A program made the translations under genes and the position numbers. A stretch of DNA of 5,266 bases from a bacterium. GTDB taxonomy: Bacteria > Armatimonadota > Zipacnadia > Zipacnadales > Zipacnadaceae. The notes beneath the pieces are model-generated. The model did no database searches and was not told the origin of the DNA. It saw nothing but the letters and a program-made list of their open reading frames with translations. Location: the NCBI GenBank assembly GCA_030603495.1, contig JAUVXR010000058.1, positions 1 through 5,266 of the forward strand, read 5' to 3'. Shown one piece after another: positions 1-5,213 of the stretch (positions are counted from its first letter, which is position 1; every line of letters begins with the position of its first letter).

Positions 1-671
1 ATGGCGCGAACCCCGTGCTCAATACCACGAGTATAGGCCACATAGCAGCCCCGCACCGTATCCCAAAAGACCAGGTTCTGCGAGTCGAAAGGGGCAGGAC
101 CGGTGATTACGGGCCCCTCGCCCAACCGCGACCAGTGAATCGCGTCGGGCGACTTGAAGCCGATTGGCGGACCCACCCCGCTCAGGGCTTTGTACTTCTC
201 CTCGGGTTTGCAGGCGGGATTGGTGTCCTTGAAGGGTGTGAAGTTATGCCCATACGGGAGCATGATATTGTTCTGTTTCGATCCGCCAAACTCCACCAGT
301 CCCAGCTCAGGCTTGCTCCAGTGAATGCCGTCCGTGCTTTCGGCGTAGCAAACGAACTCTGTGTGAGTAGTCTTGAACTCCCCTTCTACCACCTCTAAAT
401 CCGCACCCCGATAGTACATACGATATAGGTCCCCGTCCTGAAAGACCGTGACGTAGGTAGAAACGTTGCCCTCCCACGGCTCGTCGTGAACGATGGCTAC
501 CTCGCGCGGGCTGGGATGATGCAGCACCAGCTCTGCGTCGCTCATCTCCTGGATTAGGTAGTCGTCGACAAACAACTCCAGCCGTGAGCCGAGCGCAATC
601 GGCTCGGCGGCCACTGCCAGCATGCCTGCAACACTAAGCAAGACTACGGCAAGCAAAGACGGACGTATCAT
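1..671 (-). CDS. Secreted five-bladed beta-propeller (GH32/43/68-like) hypothetical protein, N-terminal part
   Basis: The minus-strand frame is open from an ATG at 671-669 to the left edge, giving 223 residues without a stop; the C-terminus is outside the window. An AGGAG-type Shine-Dalgarno site lies just upstream of the ATG. Residues 1-22 are a typical Sec signal peptide (basic start, Leu/Val/Ala core, cleavage near the Ala-Ala before Glu23), so the protein is probably exported. The mature protein starts with LELFVDDYLI (31-40), followed by two propeller-type repeats, STDGIHW (112-118) and SPDAIHW (174-180), and FDSQNLVFWD (195-204). These repeated S-x-D-x-x-x-W strands are known from the GH32/GH43/GH68 and sialidase-like propellers; relatives as I recall them are about 450-500 residues, so less than half is present. 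Asp36/Asp37 are candidate active-site residues by position only. Substrate unknown. It is divergent from the methyltransferase gene and has its own promoter. Confidence 0.85.
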   Translation of the reverse strand, partial: MIRPSLLAVVLLSVAGMLAVAAEPIALGSRLELFVDDYLIQEMSDAELVLHHPSPREVAIVHDEPWEGNVSTYVTVFQDGDLYRMYYRGADLEVVEGEFKTTHTEFVCYAESTDGIHWSKPELGLVEFGGSKQNNIMLPYGHNFTPFKDTNPACKPEEKYKALSGVGPPIGFKSPDAIHWSRLGEGPVITGPAPFDSQNLVFWDTVRGCYVAYTRGIEHGVRA

Positions 672-745
672 GGCAATTCTCCTTTCATCTGGGATTTTCT
701 AGTTGCCTGTGCTTGATTGGAGACTGTTGTAAAAGTCATTCTTAG

Positions 746-774
746 AACATAGCAGAGGGGGGGCTTAATGTCAA
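746..774 (-). promoter_or_regulatory. Sigma70-type promoter of the beta-propeller gene
   Basis: Read on the minus strand, a perfect -35 hexamer TTGACA (774-769) is followed by a 17-base spacer and a -10 hexamer TATGTT (751-746) that carries an extended -10 TG two bases upstream. This is the best promoter in the window. A transcript would start near 739 and give a leader of roughly 68 bases before the ATG at 671. The spacer contains a run of seven C (minus strand), at 757-763. Confidence 0.7.
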
Positions 775-793
775 GATGGTATTGTGCTAGAAT
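765..793 (+). promoter_or_regulatory. Possible forward promoter overlapping the divergent one
   Basis: An extended -10 element TGCTAGAAT (785-793) points toward the methyltransferase gene. Seventeen bases upstream sits a weak -35, TTAATG (765-770), which overlaps the -35 of the minus-strand promoter. If used, RNA polymerase would compete at the two sites and the leader would exceed 400 bases. Only half of the -35 hexamer matches consensus, so this is tentative. Confidence 0.25.
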
Positions 794-860
794 CGCCGAC
801 AGTAGTTAAGCCGTTATTCTGAAGCAACGGTGGTGCAGCTATGCAAGGCGAACATACCAA

Positions 861-878
861 CCAAAGCAGCTGCTTTGG
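861..878. repeat. Perfect 18-bp palindrome, operator-like
   Basis: CCAAAGCAG is followed immediately by its exact reverse complement CTGCTTTGG. Four more pairing bases (TACC at 855-858 with GGTA at 878-881) lie partly outside it with a small offset. As RNA it could form a 7-bp stem with an AGCT loop, but no T-tract follows, so a terminator is unlikely. Its place between divergent genes suits a binding site for a dimeric regulator; it does not match the LacI-type half-site pattern with a central CG, and the regulator is unknown. Confidence 0.55.
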
Positions 879-895
879 GTACTGTGCTCTCCTGG

Positions 896-908
896 GATTG
901 GTCCAATC
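896..908. repeat. Short palindrome GATTGG-T-CCAATC
   Basis: Six-base arms separated by one base form a perfect dyad 17 bases after the 18-bp palindrome. The arms differ in sequence from the larger palindrome, so this is not simply a second copy of the same site. It may be a second operator or chance. Confidence 0.35.
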
Positions 909-964
909 GCTCCCGTAAAGAGTTCTGCTTGCACCGCTGATCCCAATTCCAGCAGATTCAAGAC

Positions 965-989
965 TTGACTTCTACCCCCCCGCTATAAT
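965..989 (+). promoter_or_regulatory. Candidate promoter for the methyltransferase gene, with short spacer
   Basis: A perfect -10 hexamer TATAAT lies at 984-989. The best -35-like hexamer, TTGACT (965-970), is only 13 bases away, four fewer than optimal, and a run of seven C occupies 975-981 between them. With normal spacing the -35 would be AAGACT (960-965, 18-base spacer), which is poor. A start near 996 would leave a leader of about 225 bases. Either a regulator-dependent or weak promoter, or a chance TATAAT. Confidence 0.35.
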
Positions 990-1050
990 CTATACCAGGT
1001 TTTTGCAGCAGTCTCTCGTGGTCAGTGGCCCTGATATCCTAATCGGCTAG

Positions 1051-1094
1051 AAGTGACGTCCCGATCGCCATTACGGCGCAGGTAATCATCACTT
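1051..1094 (+). other. Inverted repeat in the methyltransferase leader
   Basis: AAGTGA (1051-1056) and TCACTT (1089-1094) can pair as a 6-bp outer stem. Inside, CGCC (1066-1069) can pair with GGCG (1075-1078), or alternatively ATTAC (1070-1074) with GTAAT (1082-1086). The two inner pairings are mutually exclusive, which is the kind of arrangement seen in regulatory leaders, but no known riboswitch class is recognisable. Confidence 0.25.
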
Positions 1095-1208
1095 AAAAGG
1101 CTGCAAGGCACTTGTTTTTCGGTATACATTGCCAGCACGAGCAGGAATTTCTCACAGACGCGAAGAATATACAAAATAGCAAAAGCCAGATGGTACATCT
1201 CAGATTAT

Positions 1209-1214
1209 AGGAGG
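1209..1214 (+). promoter_or_regulatory. Strong ribosome-binding site deciding the methyltransferase start
   Basis: A perfect AGGAGG sits seven bases before the GTG at 1222. A second AGGAG at 1218-1222 is placed five bases before an in-frame ATG at 1228. Both starts are therefore possible; the GTG is preferred because it pairs with the longer site at optimal spacing. The difference is only two residues. Confidence 0.75.
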
Positions 1215-1221
1215 CCTAGGA

Positions 1222-2640
1222 GTGTTAATGCACAATCTTCAACTGCTGTCGGAAGGCGATCGGGAAAAGATCCATACCGCAGGATTGGATGTCGTAGAGA
1301 ATGTCGGGATTCGCTGCGACAACGCCGAACTCCGCCAGGATCTCAGGAAGAGAGGCTGCGAGGTTGACGATGCGTCCGGGATCGTCCGTATCCCCAGAGA
1401 GATAGTGAAGGAGTCCTACGCATCCGTGGGCCGAAAGCCGGTCCTCAACTGCGTCAACGGCAAAGAACTACACTGTTACGGCGGTAATCGTTATTACGGC
1501 TCGCTCATCTTGGACCCGATCATCGTGGACTACGAGGAGGGCAACCGGCCACCTCGCTTGAGTGATATCGAGCGCCACGCGAAGCTTGGCGACGCGCTGC
1601 CGCTGGTTGACACTATTTACAAGATGGAACACACACTCAGCGATGTGGGTGAGGCTCTGTCGGAGCTCAAGGGCCTCGAGGCATTCATGACCAACCAGAC
1701 GACCAGCTATTCGGCTGCACCGAGCAATATGGAGACCGCGCGACTGTGGGTGGAAATGTCGGAGATCATGGCTGGCGGGAGCCTCAAGGACAACCCGATC
1801 CTTAGGGGCTATGTGGCCACTGTCAGCCCGCTCATTTTCCCAGACGAGGCCGGCAAGATGCTACGATACTTACTAGAGCATGGCGTCGTCTTTCGCTGCG
1901 GGCCCTGCCCGATGGCTGGCGCGACCGCGCCCTACACGCTCGCGGGGATGCTTACGCTGTGTGAGGCAGAGAATGCGTTTGCCGTGACCGCGCAGCAGAC
2001 GCTTGCCCCTGGCGCACCACTTCTCTATGGCGCCGGTAACCACGCAATGGACATGGCTTCAGGGAATTTCAGTTATGCCGGGCCTGTCAAGGAGATTCTC
2101 CACCTGGCGTACAGCGAAATGGCAGAGGAATATCACAATATCCGGTGCAGCGGTGGCGGCTTTACAACCCATTCGTCGAAGTATGATTACCAGAATGCCC
2201 TCGAGGGGACAATGGGCGCGGCGTACTTGCTTCTCACGTCGCAGACGGTCATTGCAGGCATGGGCTCGAATGCGAATGCAACAGGGATGAGCGCCGAGCA
2301 GATCGTGCTCCACCATGAGTTATTGGAGCGGATTCATCGTTATATGGCGGGAATCGAGGTGACGGATGAGAAACTGGGCGTCGCGTCTATCGCAGCACAG
2401 GGCCCCGGAGGTAACTTCCTGATGGACGACCTAACACTAAAGTACATGCGTAGTGGAGAGCATTACGAGGGGGATCTGATTCCCGTCTTCGCGCCCGGCG
2501 AGGACGACAAATCGGCGCAGGAGAGAGCCCACGAGCGCGCCGAGGAGATCATCGCGAGCCACAAGCCAGCGGTGCCGGAGGACCGAGTCAAGGAGCTGCG
2601 TAGGTATGTGGAGGACAAAGAGAGAGAGATAAGAGGATAG
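1222..2640 (+). CDS. MttB-superfamily (COG5598) methyltransferase without pyrrolysine
   Basis: This 472-residue protein has the full-length pattern of the trimethylamine methyltransferase MttB superfamily, whose TIM-barrel members transfer a methyl group from a quaternary or tertiary amine to a corrinoid protein in the cytoplasm. Matching blocks in order are the N-terminal LSEGDREKIHTAGLDVVENV (9-28), SPL (202-204), CPMAGATAPYTLAGML (229-244), GGGFTTHSSKYDYQ (311-324), the glycine-rich QTVIAGMGSNANATGM (341-356), and GPGGNFLMDD (394-403). The C-terminus (about 431-470) is a charged helix that ends the family. True archaeal MttB carries pyrrolysine at an in-frame amber; here the frame has no internal TAG, and the only TAG is the stop, with a TGA five codons later. 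It therefore belongs with the non-pyrrolysine homologues such as MtgB, and substrate cannot be assigned; glycine betaine, carnitine, proline betaine or another methylated amine are options. The block normally rich in His and Asp near 394-420 is atypical (MDDLTLKYMR). No corrinoid protein or activase gene is adjacent. Confidence 0.88.
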   Translation: MLMHNLQLLSEGDREKIHTAGLDVVENVGIRCDNAELRQDLRKRGCEVDDASGIVRIPREIVKESYASVGRKPVLNCVNGKELHCYGGNRYYGSLILDPIIVDYEEGNRPPRLSDIERHAKLGDALPLVDTIYKMEHTLSDVGEALSELKGLEAFMTNQTTSYSAAPSNMETARLWVEMSEIMAGGSLKDNPILRGYVATVSPLIFPDEAGKMLRYLLEHGVVFRCGPCPMAGATAPYTLAGMLTLCEAENAFAVTAQQTLAPGAPLLYGAGNHAMDMASGNFSYAGPVKEILHLAYSEMAEEYHNIRCSGGGFTTHSSKYDYQNALEGTMGAAYLLLTSQTVIAGMGSNANATGMSAEQIVLHHELLERIHRYMAGIEVTDEKLGVASIAAQGPGGNFLMDDLTLKYMRSGEHYEGDLIPVFAPGEDDKSAQERAHERAEEIIASHKPAVPEDRVKELRRYVEDKEREIRG

Positions 2641-2644
2641 CCCC

Positions 2645-2761
2645 ACAGCCCCCTCTGACTTGCGTGCGGAATATGATGTGGCGCACACAGTGTTTCATTC
2701 CTCCTTGGGTGATCAATTGTGTAGATTTCCCATAAGGCGGGCTTCATAGGCAGAGGGCTGT
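2645..2761 (+). repeat. Long-range inverted repeat in the mttB-like / TIM-barrel gene gap
   Basis: ACAGCCCCCTCTG (2645-2657) and CAGAGGGCTGT (2751-2761) are inverted copies apart from two extra C in the left arm, and they enclose 93 bases. The right arm is followed nearby by a run of six T (2780-2785). This could be a large stem between the two genes or a trace of an excised or decayed insertion. No coding sequence lies between the arms and no compact intrinsic terminator is visible after the methyltransferase gene. Confidence 0.3.
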
Positions 2762-2773
2762 TGGGCACTGTCT

Positions 2774-2802
2774 TTGTCATTTTTTCGCAACTATCCCATA
2801 TT
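2774..2802 (+). promoter_or_regulatory. Candidate promoter for the TIM-barrel gene
   Basis: TTGTCA (2774-2779, five of six matches) is followed at 17 bases by CATATT (2797-2802, four of six). The transcript would start about 67 bases before the ATG at 2876. An alternative is the perfect TATAAT at 2830-2835, but it has no good -35 at normal distance. Either would make the gene independent of the methyltransferase gene, from which it is separated by 235 bases. Confidence 0.35.
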
Positions 2803-2862
2803 GCATAGGCATGAGGTAAGTAGTCACGATATAATTGAGGACCTTATCAAGTCCCGCCCAAT

Positions 2863-2867
2863 AGGAG
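2863..2867 (+). promoter_or_regulatory. Ribosome-binding site fixing the TIM-barrel gene start at 2876
   Basis: AGGAG lies eight bases before the ATG at 2876. The frame is open further upstream to a TTG at 2774, but that position has no ribosome site and would bury the signal peptide 34 residues inside the protein. The 2876 start is therefore preferred. Confidence 0.75.
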
Positions 2868-2875
2868 TGGAGCTA

Positions 2876-4396
2876 ATGTCATACGCGCTACGAAGTTTGC
2901 TGGCCCTGAGCCTACTGCTTGTATTTTACTGCAGTGCCGGAGCAATGCCCGAATGGGTGACGCGGGAGGGAATCCGCGGCGGATATCGCACCACAATGGG
3001 CGAGAAAGTCGTGGCCGATATGGGGGCGGCAGGTCTAAACAGTTTCATCTGTAAGCTGGACATTTCTCAGTGGGATCCTACCACAAAAGAAGCGGAAGAG
3101 AAGTGGATCGCGGCTGCTGATACGTGCGCGGAGCATAATGTGAAGCTATTTGCGACCGGAAACTTTCTGGGTGGAAGTGCGGAGCGAGCACTCGGCTTCC
3201 GGCCGGATGGACCGAAGTATGTCAGCAGTACCATGGCGATGAATGGTACACCTTGCCCGTTGGATGAGTACTTCTGGGAACGAGTTGTGGGCGATCGGGC
3301 GCGCCTGGTTGCGCGACTATCGCTTGATCATCCTGCGCTGGTCGGTTTCCTGGTAGATTGCGAGATGTACGGCGCCGACAGCACAGGTTATTCCGGACCA
3401 TGCTTGAGCGACCATTGCCTGGCACTGTTTGCGGAGGACCACAAATGGTTTCAGTCGCGACTGGCGCAATGCCCCGCACCTGGCCCCGCGCGCGGCCAAT
3501 GGTTTTATCGCCGGGTCCGCAAGGAGATATACACGCAGTGGTATAAGCAGCGGATTAGCCGGATTTGCCGCCGAATCGAGCGTTCCGTTCACAATATCAA
3601 TCCCAACTTTCTGTTGGGTACCTTACCACTGCGGGAGGACGCATTTAGTTATGGTATGGTCAATGGCTTTGGCACGAAGGATATGCCGTTTTTGTTGCTC
3701 TCTGAGGCGACGTACTGGGGTGGCTGGCACCCCACAGTAACTAAGTTTGCCCAAGAACTTCAGGCCCAGTATCCAGTCCGGTTCGTGGGCGGTCTCGGGA
3801 CGAGGTGGATTGCTCCAATGCAGATGGGCCCCCACGCCTACTGGATGGGGACGCAGACCGGCGGATACTGGGTATACACGATGAGTGCGCTGGAGGGAAA
3901 TGGCAATAAATTCTTGGTCTCGGGGACTCCAGCGGACTACTGGCACGCCCTGGCGCAAGCCAATGTCGAGATTTCCAAGAAGCGCGCCGATCCGAACTAC
4001 GTGAGTTCTCTGAAGATTACTCTACCTGAAATAAAGCTTCAGGACGCCGATCGGGAGCTGCTTTGTACAGCTAATAATACGCTGAAAGCCGTATTCGCCG
4101 CACCGGGAAATCCCAGCCAGCGCAACAGTACTCTGCGGGGGCGGTATATGGTGCTGGTGGCGGTAGGCGAAGACGGCAAGTTGGAAGTTACCCTGCATAA
4201 CGTGCAGTTCGGGCGGTATACCGGGGCGCTTAGTTGGCGGGTGCTTTCCCCCCAGGGGCAGACGGTTTGCAGCGGTGTTGCTGTAGCGGGCAAGTCCAGC
4301 AAAATCGCACTGGCTGGTCTTGCGCCGGGCATCTACGGGATTATTGGCGATCCTCACTTCAACGGCTGGTCAGTCAATGCCCCGAATCATGCCTGA
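2876..4396 (+). CDS. Secreted TIM-barrel glycosidase-like protein, main segment before an in-frame TGA
   Basis: The segment encodes 506 residues. Residues 1-23 are a Sec signal peptide (MSYALRSLLALSLLL core, cleavage after SAGA); the Cys19 context VFYC is not a good lipobox, so an extracytoplasmic soluble protein is likelier than a lipoprotein. Residues about 30-370 have the alternation of a (beta/alpha)8 barrel: GIRGGYRTTMGEKVVADMGAAG (start at 32) heads the first units, VKLFATGNF (89-97) is another strand, VGFLVDCEMYG (156-166) and PFLLLSEATYWGG (271-283) are strand ends carrying acidic residues. Glu163 and Glu277 are plausible catalytic acids by spacing, which is inference from clan GH-A architecture. 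Residues about 378-506 are beta-sandwich-like. I recognise it as a hypothetical-protein family from environmental bacteria but cannot name a CAZy family or substrate. The TGA at codon 507 falls within the C-terminal beta region, and the same frame continues for 117 codons (see next entry), so the full product would be about 624 residues. All visible Trp codons are TGG. Confidence 0.75.
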   Translation: MSYALRSLLALSLLLVFYCSAGAMPEWVTREGIRGGYRTTMGEKVVADMGAAGLNSFICKLDISQWDPTTKEAEEKWIAAADTCAEHNVKLFATGNFLGGSAERALGFRPDGPKYVSSTMAMNGTPCPLDEYFWERVVGDRARLVARLSLDHPALVGFLVDCEMYGADSTGYSGPCLSDHCLALFAEDHKWFQSRLAQCPAPGPARGQWFYRRVRKEIYTQWYKQRISRICRRIERSVHNINPNFLLGTLPLREDAFSYGMVNGFGTKDMPFLLLSEATYWGGWHPTVTKFAQELQAQYPVRFVGGLGTRWIAPMQMGPHAYWMGTQTGGYWVYTMSALEGNGNKFLVSGTPADYWHALAQANVEISKKRADPNYVSSLKITLPEIKLQDADRELLCTANNTLKAVFAAPGNPSQRNSTLRGRYMVLVAVGEDGKLEVTLHNVQFGRYTGALSWRVLSPQGQTVCSGVAVAGKSSKIALAGLAPGIYGIIGDPHFNGWSVNAPNHA

Positions 4397-4750
4397 GCAG
4401 TCGGGCTGCCCCTCCACATCTGTCAGTGGATGGCGCGTCAGTATTTCTGGGTTGCCGAAGACACCGCGAAGTTCAGCGAAACTGTGGATGCCGCGCCGCT
4501 TGGGGAGACGGCCACACTGACCGTGTACAATCCGGAGAAAACCTCGGTAGCACAAGTGACCAGCGTGGGGGCACCGAAAGGTATTGCCACCGCGCAAGTT
4601 GAGGTTCCCCAACGGTTCCGAGGCAAAGCCTGGTCGATTACTCTGACTAAGGGGTCAATTGGAATGCTGGACGACGCCTGGCTATCCTGTGGTGAGGAGT
4701 TGTCGCCCTACCTCTGCCCGGCTGCCGGCCAGATGTTGATCCCGAAGTAG
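4397..4750 (+). pseudogene. C-terminal beta-domain of the same protein, cut off by the in-frame TGA
   Basis: Directly after the TGA at 4394-4396 the same reading frame stays open for 117 codons to a TAG at 4748-4750. The encoded text (AVGLPLHIC..., then QYFWVAEDTAKFSETVDA, LGETATLTVYNPEK, GKAWSITLTKGSIGMLDD and PYLCPAAGQMLI) reads as the jelly-roll-like end of secreted TIM-barrel proteins, with the usual PLH-x(n)-YF-V strand, a VYNPEK strand and a PYL-x-P terminus. An ATG at 4430 exists, but no Shine-Dalgarno site precedes it, so independent translation is unlikely. The simplest reading is one gene with a nonsense mutation or a base-calling error (for example TGG or CGA to TGA). Translational recoding is the less likely alternative. 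Confidence 0.65.
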
Positions 4751-4761
4751 GCTCAGCCTAC
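4747..4761. terminator. Small perfect hairpin spanning two convergent stop codons
   Basis: GTAGGC, loop TCA, GCCTAC is a perfect 6-bp stem that contains the TAG of the plus-strand gene and the complement of the TGA of the minus-strand remnant. It lies exactly at the convergence point, so it could slow or stop transcription from both sides. No T-tract follows on either strand, so intrinsic termination would be weak. Confidence 0.3.
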
Positions 4762-5133
4762 AAATTCGGACCATAGCTCTGCGGCAAGCGAAGGCCCACG
4801 CTTCTTTTCGGGAGCTTGCATACCTGCTTCCAGTATTTCTTCCCCCAGAGTAGCACCTCTGATTGCTGCTCCTTGTCGGGATATCAACTCCTGGTGTTCT
4901 GCTTGACCACAGCTTCCGCCCCGGGGGAGGTGTCTCCACGGCGGCGTCTCTCGCCATTCCTGGAACGCTTCCTTCGCCACTGTCACTGCTTGGCCGGCCT
5001 CTTCTTCCGTCGAGAGTGGTACCTGGGCGATCACTGCAGCGGACGCCGGGTTGTGAATCTCCAGATTCTCGTCTGACGCCGACGCTATCCACTGCCTGTT
5101 TGACCTCAGCGCCTTTTGGACACGGATGGACAG
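4753..5133 (-). pseudogene. Remnant of a methylmalonate/malonate-semialdehyde dehydrogenase-type aldehyde dehydrogenase (N-terminal part)
   Basis: The minus-strand frame from 5133 to the TGA at 4755-4753 has 126 codons. Its first half reads RQWIASASDENLEIHNPA, VIAQVPLSTEEEAGQAV and AKEAFQEWRETPPWR, which matches the N-terminus of CoA-acylating methylmalonate-semialdehyde dehydrogenases (MmsA/IolA): the beta-hairpin around the xxYxxGxW region, the NPA strand, the VPLST strand, and the helix ending at W-x-x-TP. After that the similarity fades; EHQELISRQ...GATLGEEI only loosely recalls the following helices. The family is near 490 residues, so the NAD-binding and catalytic parts with the active Cys are missing. 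There is no ATG at the expected N-terminus, a TAA closes the frame at 5136-5134, and the only in-frame GTG (5034) lies inside the conserved block without a ribosome site. These are signs of a dead, truncated gene. Confidence 0.6.
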
Positions 5134-5168
5134 TTAGCTAAGGTGTAACCTGGGGGACAGTGGTGGAG

Positions 5169-5213
5169 CGGCCGGAGGCGGAGCAGGGCGTAGCCCTGCG
5201 CAGACTACGGCCG
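5169..5213. repeat. Imperfect 21-bp hairpin, REP- or MITE-like
   Basis: The arms 5169-5189 and 5193-5213 pair at 17 of 21 positions around a GTA loop: a perfect inner stem GCAGGGC/GCCCTGC and a perfect outer stem CGGCCG/CGGCCG, with four mismatches between them that are all G-A oppositions. It lies in non-coding sequence after the aldehyde dehydrogenase remnant. The shape resembles repetitive extragenic palindromes or the tip of a small non-autonomous element, but a second copy is not present in the window. The remaining bases 5214-5266 show nothing I can identify. Confidence 0.5.

Larger units (their letters stand above)
672..1221. other. Divergent intergenic region, 550 bases without a gene
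   Basis: No open frame here has a credible start, ribosome site or recognisable protein. The stretch holds the minus-strand promoter at 746-774, candidate forward promoters ending at 793 and 989, palindromes at 861-878 and 896-908, a stem-loop candidate at 1051-1094, and the ribosome-binding site of the methyltransferase gene. I looked for a tRNA, a cobalamin riboswitch B12 box and other known riboswitch cores and did not recognise one. Its length and density of inverted repeats suggest regulated divergent transcription, which is inference. Confidence 0.6.

Noticed and set aside
15-398. Plus-strand open frame of 127 codons
   Set aside because: It is antisense to the propeller gene, which has a signal peptide, ribosome site, promoter and recognisable motifs; the plus-strand product has no such support.
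2638-2640. TAG of the methyltransferase gene read as pyrrolysine
   Set aside because: It is the terminal codon after a full-length C-terminal helix; readthrough would add only five residues before a TGA.
2774-2875. Upstream extension of the TIM-barrel gene to a TTG at 2774
   Set aside because: No ribosome site precedes it, and it would place a classic signal peptide 34 residues into the protein; the start at 2876 has AGGAG at eight bases.
4394-4430. Selenocysteine insertion at the TGA
   Set aside because: The downstream stem is only 5 bp with no typical SECIS apical loop or bulged U, the position is in a structural beta-domain, and no Cys/Sec redox motif surrounds it.
4234-4602. Several plus- and minus-strand open frames over 4022-4612
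   Set aside because: They overlap the TIM-barrel protein's frame, lack ribosome sites and encode low-complexity, Arg/Ser/Pro/Cys-rich text typical of out-of-frame reading.
4816-5141. Plus-strand frames opposite the aldehyde dehydrogenase remnant
   Set aside because: No recognisable motifs or ribosome sites; the minus strand shows a contiguous MmsA-like N-terminal pattern instead.
5142-5160. Possible insertion-sequence end with GGGGGACAG
   Set aside because: The reverse reading begins CTGTCCCCC, reminiscent of some IS termini, but no partner inverted repeat, target duplication or transposase fragment is visible in the window.
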